A program made the position numbers and the translations under genes. A DNA stretch of 55,293 nucleotides from positions 1 through 55,293 of the forward strand of contig BBXU01001117.1 in assembly GCA_001598975.1 (NCBI GenBank), written 5' to 3'. Origin of the DNA: Parachlorella kessleri (lineage: Eukaryota; Chlorophyta; Trebouxiophyceae; Chlorellales; Chlorellaceae). The notes under the pieces are model-generated. The model was not told the DNA's origin. It ran no database searches and was given only the letters and a program-made list of their open reading frames with translations. Positions 24,301 to 34,325 of this stretch are shown piece by piece (the stretch's first letter is position 1; each line of letters starts with the position of its first letter).

Positions 24301-25720
24301 CAACTGCTTCCGCACGGCCTCAGTCTGCAGCAGAGCCAGGGGTGGCATAACTTCTCCACAAAAAACAAACATGTGGGATTTAAACCCCCATGCTGCCAAT
24401 GCACAATGGCAGTCTGCAGCTGTCCACACAAGGTCGAGACAATGCAACGAAATGGAACAGGCAAGAGCTAACATCCGCCTACAGCTCAGGCATGCCTGCC
24501 CCGACGATCCACTGTCATGCTTCTTCGTAGTTGCCACTCGGACGTTCAGCCAGGTATGCTGTGGCTGTCACTGGAGTTTGACAACACACCTGCACAAAGC
24601 GCACCACGCCGGTATGCTGGTAGTCAACCCCATCCACCACACCCTTGCGCTTGGCTGCCACGTAATTGCCTGTCACCGTGGAGAGAGCTGGGCCAAAGTT
24701 GACACTTTGGTCGCCGCCACGCTCGTGCCGGCGAACCATCGTCACAGCAGGTCCCTGTAGCATACAGGCAACAGAGGGACGGCTCAGGTCAGGTAAGTAG
24801 GCAGTGCAGGCGACGCCTACTCCTTGCAAGGTAGTACAAATCCCAATTCATAGGCAGGCGCTTGGCCCACCTTAGAAAGTCGTGCCTCAATCTCCATCCG
24901 AGCCTTGCCCGCCTCCTCGATCGCTGCTGCCATGGTGACTGTATCTGTCACCCTGTAGCCTCCCTCATAGCGAGGCTTGACACCCTCCTCCAGGACATGC
25001 TTGTTGATTTGCATGCGCACACCAACCACCAGGACCAACTTGACACCGAGGCCTGCAGCCACAACGAAAGATGGTCAGACGGCTTTAACCTCTGCCTGTT
25101 GCAACAACTGACGCCAGCCAGCACGGGAATAAGTTCACCACCAACGCTACAGGGGCTGGACTCCAGCTGCGAAAACCTACGGCGCGACGGCAGCCAAACC
25201 AGGTGAGTAGTGAAGGAAGTGAGAAGACCTTACCGTGCAGAAGGGCCACATCCTCCAGCAGGGAGTGCAGCACCTCCTTATGGTCAACCACCTGTGTATA
25301 TGAAAGATCCTTGGTCAACCGCGTAGGTACGAACGGCAGCATGAGCGAGACAGAGGCGAACAGCAGTCTGACTGCCGCACTGGCACACCAAACACCAGGC
25401 GGCCACAAACCCACCTCGCCTGGCAGAGCCAAAACAAACGTGCGCCCGCGGTGGCCTGCTATGTAGGGCGAGGCCTGCCGGAAGAACTGGACGAATAGGC
25501 TGAAGTCCTTGGCCTCCAGCGCGCCATAGTCCCGGCCTCGCAGCACCCTTGGGAGTGAGCTGGCTCGTAGCGACTCTGACTCCCTGGTTGAGGGTCCCTG
25601 CTGCACTTGCTGCGTGGCACTGAGCGCCCCGTACGGCTTATAGCGCCGCTGGTTGCTGTTGGCAGGCCTGCTAAACCAGGGCAGGGTCCAGGACGGCTGG
25701 AAGGACTGGCGCAGCACCAT
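21392..25720 (-). CDS. NAGS: N-acetylglutamate synthase (amino-acid kinase-like plus GNAT domain)
   Basis: Eleven exons give 565 aa: 25720-25415, 25291-25234, 25052-24871, 24754-24590, 24324-24193, 23693-23546, 23227-23076, 22836-22726, 22537-22415, 22001-21869, 21579-21392. It acetylates glutamate with acetyl-CoA, the first step of arginine synthesis, in the plastid of plants and algae. Residues about 75-375 form the amino-acid-kinase-like domain that senses arginine (FVQFFRQASPYIAGHRGRTF, VKLVLVVGVRMQIN, LLSNLGYSAAGEVLNCDTY). Residues about 415-565 form a GNAT domain with AFCVHPTFRGSGKGD (acetyl-CoA pyrophosphate loop) and IQKLVLLTTRTADWFEQRGF. The length is near the roughly 610 aa of Arabidopsis NAGS. 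The first roughly 60 residues look like a transit peptide. The frame is open a further 11 codons upstream to 25753, and an upstream start exon is possible, so the N-terminus is the least certain part. Confidence 0.95.
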
Positions 25721-25951
25721 CGGCTCCCTCAGATAGAATGCATGCTGCACCAAAGAGTTAGTAGCTGATCAACTGCAATCCAGGCGTGGGAGATGGCAAG
25801 CAACCCTGCTGCCCATGCTGGGTCATGAAGGAAGCCTTCCTCCCCTGGGGAACACATATGGGGGAACAGCACTTTCCCACCCCTTCCTTTGCTTCTGCGA
25901 CCGGGAATAACGTTCACTGCTGTTTGTGGATCACAAGTGCTGCGCGACTGG
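25721..25951. promoter_or_regulatory. Compact head-to-head promoter region, NAGS (-) / ODR4 (+)
   Basis: Only 231 bp separate the two chosen start codons. No TATA box is obvious. If the NAGS model gains an upstream exon the gap would be even shorter or the 5' UTRs would overlap. Confidence 0.45.
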
Positions 25952-28289
25952 ATGGCGAAGTTGCTGTCGTGCCTGATCGACGACACTGTGCAGCAGTACT
26001 GTCAAACGTGCACTGCTAGCCGCAAGCAAGTAGAGGTATGCATATCAAAACCCCTTAGAGCACGTGCTAGCCACCAGGTCACTAGCCCTGCTCGTAAGAA
26101 ACCGAGTCTTGGCTGTGCAGGTTGGTGTGGTGGTTGGCAGTGCGCTTGGTAGCAAGGCAAGCGCTTTAAGCTTGGCTCCCACCCCTAGCCAGGTAAGAAA
26201 GACATTGTATGCCGCTTTAAGCTTAGCTCCCACCCCTAGCCAGGTATGAAAGACACTGTATGCCGCTTTGCATGGGCACGCATGCTGTTACGACAGATAT
26301 GGGACCTAGTTGCAAACTTTGAGAGTTTGTTGACGCCTTGCATATGTGCCTACCCTGCAGGATGGGAGCCCAGCTATTTCTATCCAGCACGCAGCAAACA
26401 GTGGCGGATCAAACTCTAAGAAGCAGGGCAAGGGTGGTAAGGCACCCGCTGCCAGCTCCGGGCTAGTCATTGACAAGGAGTGGGTCATAGAGCATGCAGC
26501 ACAAGTGCTAGCAATGCTTCCTGGAGGTGGGTATGCCCCTCATCTTGCTTTAACAACAAATATTATCTTTGCGAGTGATTGGAGGTGAGGTGCACGTGAT
26601 AGCAAGCGTGAATGTAGCGTGTGATTGGCTGCGGAGTGCCTAGGCTAAGGAGCAGAGCTGGGCACAAACTGTTGCCGAGAAATGCCATCATGCTCTTGCT
26701 TGCCTGAACTGCTGTCTACATTTCTGTTGCAGGAATGGCAGTGGTGGGCATCTATGTTCTCTGTCCTGAAGGCAGCTTTGCAGCAGCGACTGGGCAGCTG
26801 GTGAGCCTGCTAAGCGGCTTGCATCAGGAATTGAGAGGTGGGTATGGTCTGATTTCTTAAGGTGAAAGATCTTGTCTGTTTTAGAATGCAAAGGTACCAA
26901 GCTCAAAGCCGTCCGGCGTGTAAGCTAGTGGCCGAGGTCGACCTGAGTGCACATGCCTTATGGAAGGAGGGGAAGCAGGCCTCAGCCTTGTCTTATAGGT
27001 TGACCGTGATAGTTGTGTTTGCCAGTGCAGACAAGGAGCAAGGTATGCTACTTCTCCATGTGGATGCTGTGACTGGCAAGCTGGCAGCCCGAGAGTTTAC
27101 AGCTGGCTCGGCTGGTAGCCTGCGGCCTTGTGAGCTCAAGACTGCTAGCCTTTTACCCAACATGGTGGCAGTACAGTGCAGGTACGCTTGGTTCCTCCTG
27201 GTTAACCATGTCCCTGCTGCACCTGTTTGTCCACTGAGCAGGGTTGGTGATTCGCTATTGTTGGCATACTTCCGCATGGCACTTGTACTGCGCCTCCCTT
27301 TCTCTGCACTTCTTCATAGCAACGCCACAACCCCCTGTCAATGTAGGCTGGAGGTCAGCATTGACATCTACCTTACCAACCCCAGGCAGCGCTTGCGAGA
27401 CGCTTTAGCTGCCGCAGTGGAGTGGGAGATCCAACACAGGATGCAGCCAGCAGTTGGCCTGCTGGCAGCACAGCTGTGGCCCACTGATGCTGCCCTGGTG
27501 GACATACCCAAGACAGGCAGCAGTGGAAGCAAGTCAGCGGAAGCTGTTTCACGAGGAGGAGGGGAGCATATACAGGCAGACCTGCTGCTACCGCCAGCAG
27601 GGAGCAGTCCAGCACTGCTGCTCCACGGTGGCCTCGAGGGAGCACTGCAACGTGGGAGAGGCCAGCATGAGGCCTTGGGATCTTTGCAGCTGTCAGGGAT
27701 GCTGGATTGCCGAGCATACCTGCCCAAAAGGGAGACTGCTGCAGCCGCAGTGGAAGCCCTCAAGCAGGATACGAGACGCACGCTGCAAGCCAGGGCAGCC
27801 ATGCTGGCAGATCTTGCTGAGCAGCAGCAGGAGGAGGCAGCGCAGGCAGCAGCAGCAGCAGGGCCACCCCAGCATGGGCAGCAGGCAGGTGGCACCGGCA
27901 GCAGTACTGCAGCAACGCCGCCGCTGCTGCAGCGGCTGGGGGAGGTGTCAGCACCCATGCAGCTAGCGCTGCCACGCCGGGTGTGGGTAGCAGGGCCGGC
28001 AGGTGCCTTCTGCTTTTGTGATTACTTACTGGAGGGAGAGGCAGAAGCCAACTTGCTTAGCAGGGCGGCAGAGCTGGGGCTCAATCTAGCAGGTGTAGAT
28101 ATGGATGCAGTCCAATGCCTTGAGGCGCAGCAGCAGCAGCAGCACGAGCAGGCAGCAGCTGGCAAGACAGGGGCCGTGAGAAAGGCTAGCCCAGGTGCAG
28201 GGCCCTCTTCATATTGCAGTGCACTGGTCGTGGGCGCCGTGGCTGCTGCGACAATGGCGTTGTTGTTGGGATATATGTGGCAGGTCTGA
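25952..28289 (+). CDS. ODR4: ODR4 homologue (single-pass ER membrane protein)
   Basis: Seven exons give 535 aa: 25952-26035, 26121-26192, 26361-26526, 26733-26837, 26885-26919, 26979-27181, 27347-28289. ODR4 proteins are ER-anchored. In animals they help fold or traffic certain receptors and tether the UFM1 protease UfSP2. Recognition rests on the N-terminal DDTVQQYC and VGVVVGSALGSK, the block EWVIEHAAQVLAMLPGG followed by MAVVGIYVLCPE, LEVSIDIYL, MLDCRAYLPKRETAAAAVEA, and RRVWVAGPAGAFCFCDYLLE, which follow the family order. The chain ends in one hydrophobic helix (YCSALVVGAVAAATMALLLG) plus four residues, the usual C-terminal anchor. Gln/Ala-rich inserts lengthen the middle. The donor of exon 2 lies in a 51-bp tandem repeat, so an in-frame form 17 residues longer is possible. 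The short intron 26920-26978 was chosen to restore frame, and reading straight through it fits the family less well. Confidence 0.9.
26163..26264. repeat. 51-bp tandem duplication spanning the exon 2 donor of ODR4
   Basis: Two adjacent copies, 26163-26213 and 26214-26264, with a few extra bases of a third, begin GCTTTAAGCTT and include the exon end plus the splice donor (CAG then GTAAG in copy 1, CAG then GTATG in copy 2). Both donors therefore look usable. Confidence 0.9.
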
Positions 28290-28807
28290 GATCTCGCTTG
28301 GTGTACTGTGCGAAGAACCCGCTGCTTGGGTCATGCGAAGGCAATCTTGTATTCTGGTACCCCAGGGGAGCGTTGAACAGCACCCCATGACCTTGATCAG
28401 TTGACCACAGCAGGCTGCTGTAGGTTTACGTCCGAGAGCTGCGAGCGCACAGTCGCCCCAAACAAGTTCGGATGGGCCTGGGTGACCTCTTCGAGGCAAC
28501 ACACACTTTGCGCTCGCGCATTCCGCGATCGGGCGCCGAATTCCGTGCTTTCTCCGTTCGACACCTCCCTGGCGCGTCGAAAAGGGATAAACGCCCCCCT
28601 ACTTATACCTAGTCCGCTTTGCTGGCGAGGGAGCTATTTTTGTGAGTCGCCTAAGCGCCATTGCTCCGCGCGGCCTGTCTCACCATCCACTGTTGTGCTG
28701 CGATTGGCCGCCGGGCACCTGGCATAAAGGGAGGCGCCTTTGCTTAATAAGTAGCTGGTCTACGCAGTCGACGATTGTTTTACTGATTTTCACGACAAGC
28801 AGCTGTG
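28290..28807. promoter_or_regulatory. Intergenic region, ODR4 3' end / AP2 gene 1 promoter
   Basis: This 518-bp gap lies between two same-strand genes. AT-rich candidate core elements for the AP2 gene are CTTATACC near 28599 and GGCATAAAGG near 28720. Both are ordinary and unproven. No gene recognised. Confidence 0.4.
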
Positions 28808-31175
28808 ATGCTTACGCTCGGCTCGCTTCAGCAAGGCGCGCCCATGGTCCGATCACTAGCAGAGCTCCCAGCACTGCGCATCCCACCCGCAAGGCAAGGC
28901 AGCGTCGACCTGTCACAGTACACGGCGTCTCAGAGCCCAGCAACACTGCTGGGAAAGAGGTGAGCTATGCTTGAGCCTTTGCGTTCTGGCTGACAGCGAC
29001 CGGGTGTTTGGCTCTTCTGCAGCGGGTGATGGCAACTGAGGCGCCCTTCCTCCAAGCACACCTTGTTCCCAGATTTGCAGGGATGCGGAAGGGGTCAGCA
29101 AGCGGCCTCCCATCACCAACCGCACACCCTCAAGATACCGGGGCGTGACCCACCACTGCCGCACCAGCCGCTACGAGGCGCACGTATGGAGAGACTCCAA
29201 ACAGTGCTACCTTGGTGAGCAAGCAGCCCTGCACCGTAGGTGGCCCCTTATCCCAGAGCTTCAGGCTGGGCTGGCACGGGCCTGCTGCACCATTTCTATT
29301 GCCCTCACATGTCCCTACCTGCTTCTTGCTGGCGAGTGGTGCGGTGTACCGACTTGTTGACACCCACAACCAAGTACCAAGTGCAGGAGGAGGAAGCAGG
29401 CCAGTATGTGCTTCATGCCGGCATTACAACCCCTCCTGGTGCAGGGGGCTACTATGTGGAGGAGCAGGCAGCTCTAGCCTACGACCTGGCAGCCATCAAG
29501 TTTCGGGGGGTTGAGGCGACCACCAATTTCGACACTGACACCTTTGTGGGAGAGCTGGAAGTGGTGGACTTGGTGAGGGCCACTGTGCCAGCATCAGCTC
29601 TGCTGCCTTGGGTTCTTGCTGTCCTTTTTGGCGCCTAGCGACTATTACATTCCGGGTGCACCACCCAGCTGGGTCAGTCCACAGGCAGGCTGTGTGCTGA
29701 CCAGTGGGCCTGGCATTTGCATGAGAGGCTTGCTGTGGTTGCATGCAGGTGTCCACAGAGGATGTAGTGCAGTGCCTGCGCAACCAGAGCAAGGGCATGA
29801 ACAGGCTAGACACAGGTGCGACTTCCTTTTCTGTAGTCCAGCTTGATCTGGTCCTAGTTTCCTGTGGTCACAGTTTCGGCCTGGCTGCCTGTGAGGGTGG
29901 CCCACAAGGTGCAGCCAAGCTGAGATAATTAGTCATGCAAACCAGCTACCGGGAAGTAGTGTTTGTGATGAACGCTGGCGGGGTTGGTGTTGATGACTAA
30001 CAGTATTCCTGCACCAATGCTGCAGGGACCACAGGCGTGATACACATGGATGACTGGGAGCTTGCCATCTCAGGTATTGGTTGCTGCCAGGCGCGTCCCA
30101 TCACAGATCTTAATGGCAGCTGCCCAGCCAGACGAATCTGTATGCCACTGCCAGGGCTGTGTGCTTGGTACGGCACCTGGTGTCAACTAAATTGGTTTGC
30201 TTTCAAAGCCACAGGGTCGGCCCCCCTCTGATGTGCAGAGTGCATCCAGCAGGACAAGTGGCAGCATGTGGGGGTGTTCGCGACAGAAGTGGAGGTGAGC
30301 TCGTCTGACTGCTGTGCTGCCAAGTTGTCCAGTGTCACTAAACAATCAGCCCGACTGCCCCTCATGAGATGGAGCCTGCTGTCATTCGATGGCTGCCTTT
30401 GATGCTGCTTACAACCAGGGCATCGTCAGGATGTCTATCTTGCCTGCGCAGGCTGCCCGTGCCTACGACCGTGCTCTGATATTGAGGGGTGTAAATGAAC
30501 GGACAAGCACCAACTTCCCATTCGACCAGTACCCGGATATGGGTGAGCTGAGCCATGCAGTCAAGATGAGATAGTAAAACGTACTGGACAGCTGGTGGTG
30601 GGTGCCATGGGTCATGGGTGCAATTGTGCAGCCTGGTTTTGCAAAGGCCACAGCTGGAGCTACTTCTGTGGCTAAAACCCATTATCGGCTAATGACAAAC
30701 TCGTCCTGCCGCCCCTGCTGCAGCTGTGCCTGTCGTCGCTCCCTCAGCTCCCAGCCTGGCGCTGGCTAGTAGCCCTGTGGAGAGCAGCAGCAACACTGGC
30801 CAAACGGTGGGACAGAGCACCACCCCCGTTTATCGCACCACCTCCATCACGCCGCGCAGCGTGTTTGAGTTTGCCGCTGCGGCTGCCTTCCACCCCACGG
30901 CACAGCTCCAGCCTGAGGCGGGCGCTGGTGAGTGTGCAATGGGTCTGCAACGAGTTTCCATTTGTGGCATTTGCTGCATGTCTGTGTAGAGCCACCTGTT
31001 CAGGCTTGACGTGTGAGCCAAGGACCACCTGCCCCACCTTCAGGCTTGCTTCTGGTGTGCAGAGAAGCCGACCTGTGAGGACCCAAGGCCCACAAAGCAG
31101 CCAAGGGCTGAGGGTATGCCCAGCAGCCTAGTACCGCAAGACATTGCAGACTGGGTTGAGCAGGTTATTCTGTAA
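28808..31175 (+). CDS. AP2-family transcription factor 1 (two AP2 domains, second one degenerate)
   Basis: Nine exons give 330 aa: 28808-28959, 29081-29214, 29445-29572, 29749-29815, 30026-30073, 30239-30294, 30452-30542, 30724-30927, 31063-31175 (TAA). Domain 1 (about 68-122) is a clear AP2 domain: SRYRGVTHHCRTSRYEAHVW, QCYLGGYYVEEQAALAYDLA and KFRGVEATTNF. After the linker VSTEDVVQCLRNQSKGMNRL, domain 2 (about 161-217) keeps its helix end (VFATEVEAARAYDRALILRG, ending STNFPFDQYPD). Its beta-sheet part has lost the YRGV and RWEARIG motifs and reads TTGVIHMDDWELAISG. The family (AINTEGUMENTA/PLETHORA type) binds GC-rich sites using both domains. With one damaged domain, DNA binding probably relies on domain 1 or a partner. 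The Ser/Thr/Ala-rich C-terminus may be an activation region. A paralogue follows directly at 32334. Confidence 0.9.
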
Positions 31176-31507
31176 TCTTGGGAACTGTTGCAGCGCACTG
31201 CAGGATAGCCTCTTGTGCAGTTTTGATCATTATTCCTAATTTGTTTGGTCTCACCGTGTCAGTTGTCATTTACCTGCTGCTTTACAGTGCTGAGGCTGCA
31301 ATGTCTGGAGCACTCTTTGTTGCTTCCCTTTTCAACCAAATTTTGTGATCTCCCTTTTACGTGCCTTTGTGATTTATAAGGAGCAATGCTCCAGTGGCCT
31401 TATTATTATTATCAGCTGTGTCCTCCTCTGCCAGCTCTGGCCCTCTAGGGCCAGGGCCTAGGGCCAGGGCCTCTAGGAGCAGTGCAGCTTTCCTTGCCCC
31501 ACTACTA

Positions 31508-31515
31508 CTTGGTTG
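31508..31515. repeat. Left 8-bp target-site duplication of the hAT-like element
   Basis: CTTGGTTG, identical to 31988-31995 on the other side of the element. Perfect identity suggests a fairly recent insertion. Confidence 0.88.
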
Positions 31516-31987
31516 CAGGGTTTCCTTTTTCAGTTTAGAGTTTGGCGACGTTTGGCTCCGGCCATGGCACAGAAAGTTACTTTGTAGCCAATGTTTGGCT
31601 CCGGGAACCTTAATTTTGGCTCCGGGGGTTGGCTCCAAGTTCTTAAAATTTGGCTCCTGGCTCGGCCCTGGGTTGTGTAAGCTGGGCCGAGTGTTGCTCT
31701 TTAGACTTGCACCTGAGCCTGACGTTGCCAAGCAGCATCACTTTCCCATCATGTCACCAGCAGGCCCTCGCGCCACTTGCAACAATAGTCCACAGTGTTC
31801 AGGCTGCCTGTCCTGTACTGACACTTGGCGATATGGCGGCTGATTTTTGGCGACCGTTTGGCTCCGCGCCTTCAGCGCGGCCATAAAATTTCGCCGTCGC
31901 CGTCGCTCACGCGCCGTCGCCAAACAAGCCGCCCAACGCCCATTTTGTAGCCAAAAGTTGGCGAAATCGCCAAAAAAGGAAACCCTG
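31516..31987. mobile_element. Non-autonomous hAT-like element (MITE), 472 bp
   Basis: The element starts CAGGGTTTCCTTTTT and ends with the exact inverse of those 15 bases, the usual hAT terminal pattern (CAGGG start). It is flanked by perfect 8-bp direct repeats CTTGGTTG at 31508-31515 and 31988-31995, the hAT target-site length. Six copies of TTGGCTCC (near 31552, 31595, 31616, 31629, 31650, 31858) and two of TTTGTAGCCAA (near 31581 and 31945) form a subterminal repeat pattern typical of transposase binding. No transposase frame is present, so it must have been moved in trans. It lies 340 bp after the stop of AP2 gene 1 and about 346 bp before the ATG of AP2 gene 2. Confidence 0.88.
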
Positions 31988-31995
31988 CTTGGTTG
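31988..31995. repeat. Right 8-bp target-site duplication of the hAT-like element
   Basis: CTTGGTTG, the second copy of the duplicated target. The empty site would have held a single copy. Confidence 0.88.
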
Positions 31996-32333
31996 ACCAG
32001 CCTGCCTCAAGGTATCTTCCCTGCACAAGGACCTGCTGTCAGCCTCCGCTGTCTGTAACGTACTGCGTCTATCTTCATGGAAATAGCCTACACTCTGCCA
32101 GTGCCTCCACCTGGGCCACCCGCGCCTCGGGCTGCACGCGCAATGCCACGCAGGACAGGCGAGTGCCTCGGACAGCTGTGGCGGCTTGCGATATCTGTCC
32201 TGCAATTGCGCGCAATTGCACTCGCGTAATATCTTCCTTCTTCCGGCTTTCGAAAGTTTTTGTTGTTATTGCTGAGGGTCCGGCCGGCCCCCATCACTGA
32301 TCACCAGTATAATAGTTGCTTGCGACGCACAAC
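31996..32333 (+). promoter_or_regulatory. Promoter region of AP2 gene 2
   Basis: This 338-bp stretch between the transposon and the ATG at 32334 includes a perfect 20-bp palindrome (32201-32220) and an AT-rich CAGTATAATAG about 28 bases before the ATG. The core-promoter reading is inference. The element's insertion means only this short native upstream sequence remains next to the gene. Confidence 0.45.
32201..32220. promoter_or_regulatory. Perfect 20-bp palindrome upstream of AP2 gene 2
   Basis: TGCAATTGCGCGCAATTGCA equals its own reverse complement and contains two CAATTG half-sites around GCGC. It lies 114 bp before the start codon. It could be a binding site for a dimeric factor or chance, and nothing in the sequence names the factor. 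Confidence 0.5.
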
Positions 32334-33742
32334 ATGACCAAGCATACGTTTGGTGGAACTCGCAAGCGCTCGGCTTCTTTCCTTGGTGGTGACCGTGCGG
32401 CCAAGCAGATAGCTGCAGATGGAAGCCAGGGCGGCTACCTGGGCGTGACGTCCCACCTGCGCACAGGCCGGCATGAGGCGCACATTTGGCAGGTTGGTGC
32501 AAAGTCATGTGCAAAGCTTAGATTCGAAAGCTGTCGCATAAGCTGCAGCAGCAAAGGCAACCCCTGGCAGAGGTAGATGCTGACCAGGCTGCCTTCACTT
32601 TCTGCCTCCTTCACAGGGCCGGCAATGTTACCTGGGTGGCTACGAGACCCCTGACGAGGCTGCCCTGGCATATGACATAGCGTGCCTGAAGTACCGCGGC
32701 ATGGGCAGCGCCACCATCAACTACCATGCCGCATATTACCTTCCCTTCCTGGAGGAGCTTGATAAGGTTACACCCGAGGAGGTGGTCACCGCCCTGCGCA
32801 AGCACTCAAAGGGACACACACAGCAAACCTCCATCTACCGTGGCGTGACCCGCCACCAGAAGGGGCGGTGGGAGGCTAGGATAGGCGCCGCCAGCGGCCG
32901 ACGATACCAGTACCTGGTAAGCCTGGTTGCCCTAGCTTTGGCTGCAAGCCCTCAAGCCTCCATCACAACTGACTGGCGGCAGCACGGTGGGGATTAGCAG
33001 TGGAAGTCAACAGATTCACTTCGGTGCGGCTGAGCTACTCTCAAGAATCTGCTTGTCGTTCCATGCAGGGCCTCCATGATACGGAGGTTCAGGCTGCCAT
33101 GGTATATGACAAGGCGGCGATAGCCCAGAAAGGCGTAGACGCTGTGACCAACTTCCACCTGTCTGAATACCTTGAAGTCCTCGGCGAGTATGCACTTCAA
33201 AGGCCATTACAGATGTGGTGCCCAATGGAACCAAGCTGCCGTCTCTCATCTCATATGCCTGTTTCTCACCTCCAGGTTGGCAAGGGTCCTCATGCTTGCT
33301 GAACTTACCTGGGATCACTCGATGCTTGCCTGTAGACTACAGCCAAGTCATGGAAGCGCTGCAGCGTGGCATCCTGACCCCTGGGGACCTTGCAAGGCTC
33401 TCTCCCACCCACCAACAGCACCCACTTTCGCCGCACAGCCAGCAGCAGGTGGCACCGCTGGCGCAAGTTGCACTGACCCCGGAGTGGGCCCCAGCCATGG
33501 CCGCAGCAGCTGAGGCTACAGCACCCCCAACCCCCTCACTAGACACCCCTGGCTCAGAGGTGCAGCTGGCTGACACGCTCATGGACTGCCTCCTCAGTGG
33601 GGGCGCGGACTCCCCACAGACCGTGCTGCTGCACCTGCCTGCCCAGGCGGCAGAACGGAAGGCAGGAACGGAGGAGCCGCCAGCAGATGCTGCTGTGCAG
33701 TCTTTCTTATCTGCTATGTTTGCAGACATTGCCATGGCCTGA
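32334..33742 (+). CDS. AP2-family transcription factor 2 (two AP2 domains)
   Basis: Four exons give 326 aa: 32334-32492, 32617-32916, 33069-33183, 33336-33742. Domain 1 (about 34-85) reads GGYLGVTSHLRTGRHEAHIW, then QCYLGGYETPDEAALAYDIA and YRGMGSATINY. The linker (KVTPEEVVTALRKHSKGH) matches the AP2-R1/R2 linker of AINTEGUMENTA-like factors. Domain 2 (about 125-182) is intact: SIYRGVTRHQKGRWEARIG and TEVQAAMVYDKAAIAQKGVD. So here domain 2 is the better conserved one, the reverse of gene 1. The C-terminal 135 residues are rich in Ala, Pro, Gln and Ser and probably regulatory. The last intron (33184-33335) must start GC (G then GCGAGT) to keep frame, giving LEVLDYSQVMEALQRG. The GT at 33188 would shift frame. 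It acts as a nuclear DNA-binding regulator with unknown targets. Confidence 0.92.
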
Positions 33743-34325
33743 TTTTCCCTAGGTGTTAGCTTGCAGCAAGCTTCGTTCTGCTAGTTATGACAAGCAGGTG
33801 TGCATTGGCTGGTGCGCGTCGCAATGTAGCTCTGCAATGTTAGCTTGCAGCAAGCTTCGTTCTGCTAGTTATGACAAGCAGGTGTGCATTGGCTGGTGCG
33901 CGTCGCAATGTAGCTCTGCAGGTGTGCTCATACGCTGGTGTCATTAGCTTCCATACTTCCCACAAGCTCATCTACCTGTACCTCTGGCTCCTTATGCTGT
34001 CCCCTTGAAGCAGCTCCTCCATGCACGCGTAGGGAAATCCTGATAATATCTGACGCTATAAGTTGTTAAACTGTTGTTGGGGCTCGGACAAGTCGCCAGC
34101 ACACAAAGTCAGAAGGGACAGCAGCACAATCACAGCCAAAACATAGACATGACAGCATGCGTAGCATGATCACGCCACTGAAAAACAGTCTCCGCATGCA
34201 CAGCCTGCTCGCAATCTGAAGAGCTAACAGCGCCAGGCCATACCACCGTTAGCAAGAATCCCCTGTCCTGCATCTTGCTGCCCCAGGGGCCATCTCCCCA
34301 GACTCGCAAAGCATGCATGTCGCAT
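33743..34325. other. Convergent 3' intergenic region, AP2 gene 2 / clathrin heavy chain
   Basis: Holds the two facing 3' UTRs and an 84-bp tandem duplication near the AP2 end. No gene recognised. Confidence 0.5.
33754..33921. repeat. 84-bp tandem duplication in the AP2 gene 2 3' UTR
   Basis: Two adjacent, essentially identical copies (33754-33837 and 33838-33921) begin TGTTAGCTTGCAGCAAGC. Their near-perfect identity points to a recent event or an assembly artefact. The unit is a multiple of three and open in one frame, but it lies after the stop codon. Confidence 0.92.

Noticed and set aside
28461..28506. Stretch GGATGGGCCTGGGTGACCTC resembling the 3' part of 5S rRNA
   Set aside because: Similarity covers only about 20 bases with an internal insertion. 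The rest of a 5S gene, its internal promoter and a T-run terminator are absent, so chance is more likely.
33188..33189. GT donor just after the chosen GC donor in AP2 gene 2
   Set aside because: Using it puts the C-terminal exon out of frame. The GC donor five bases upstream (33184) keeps the frame.
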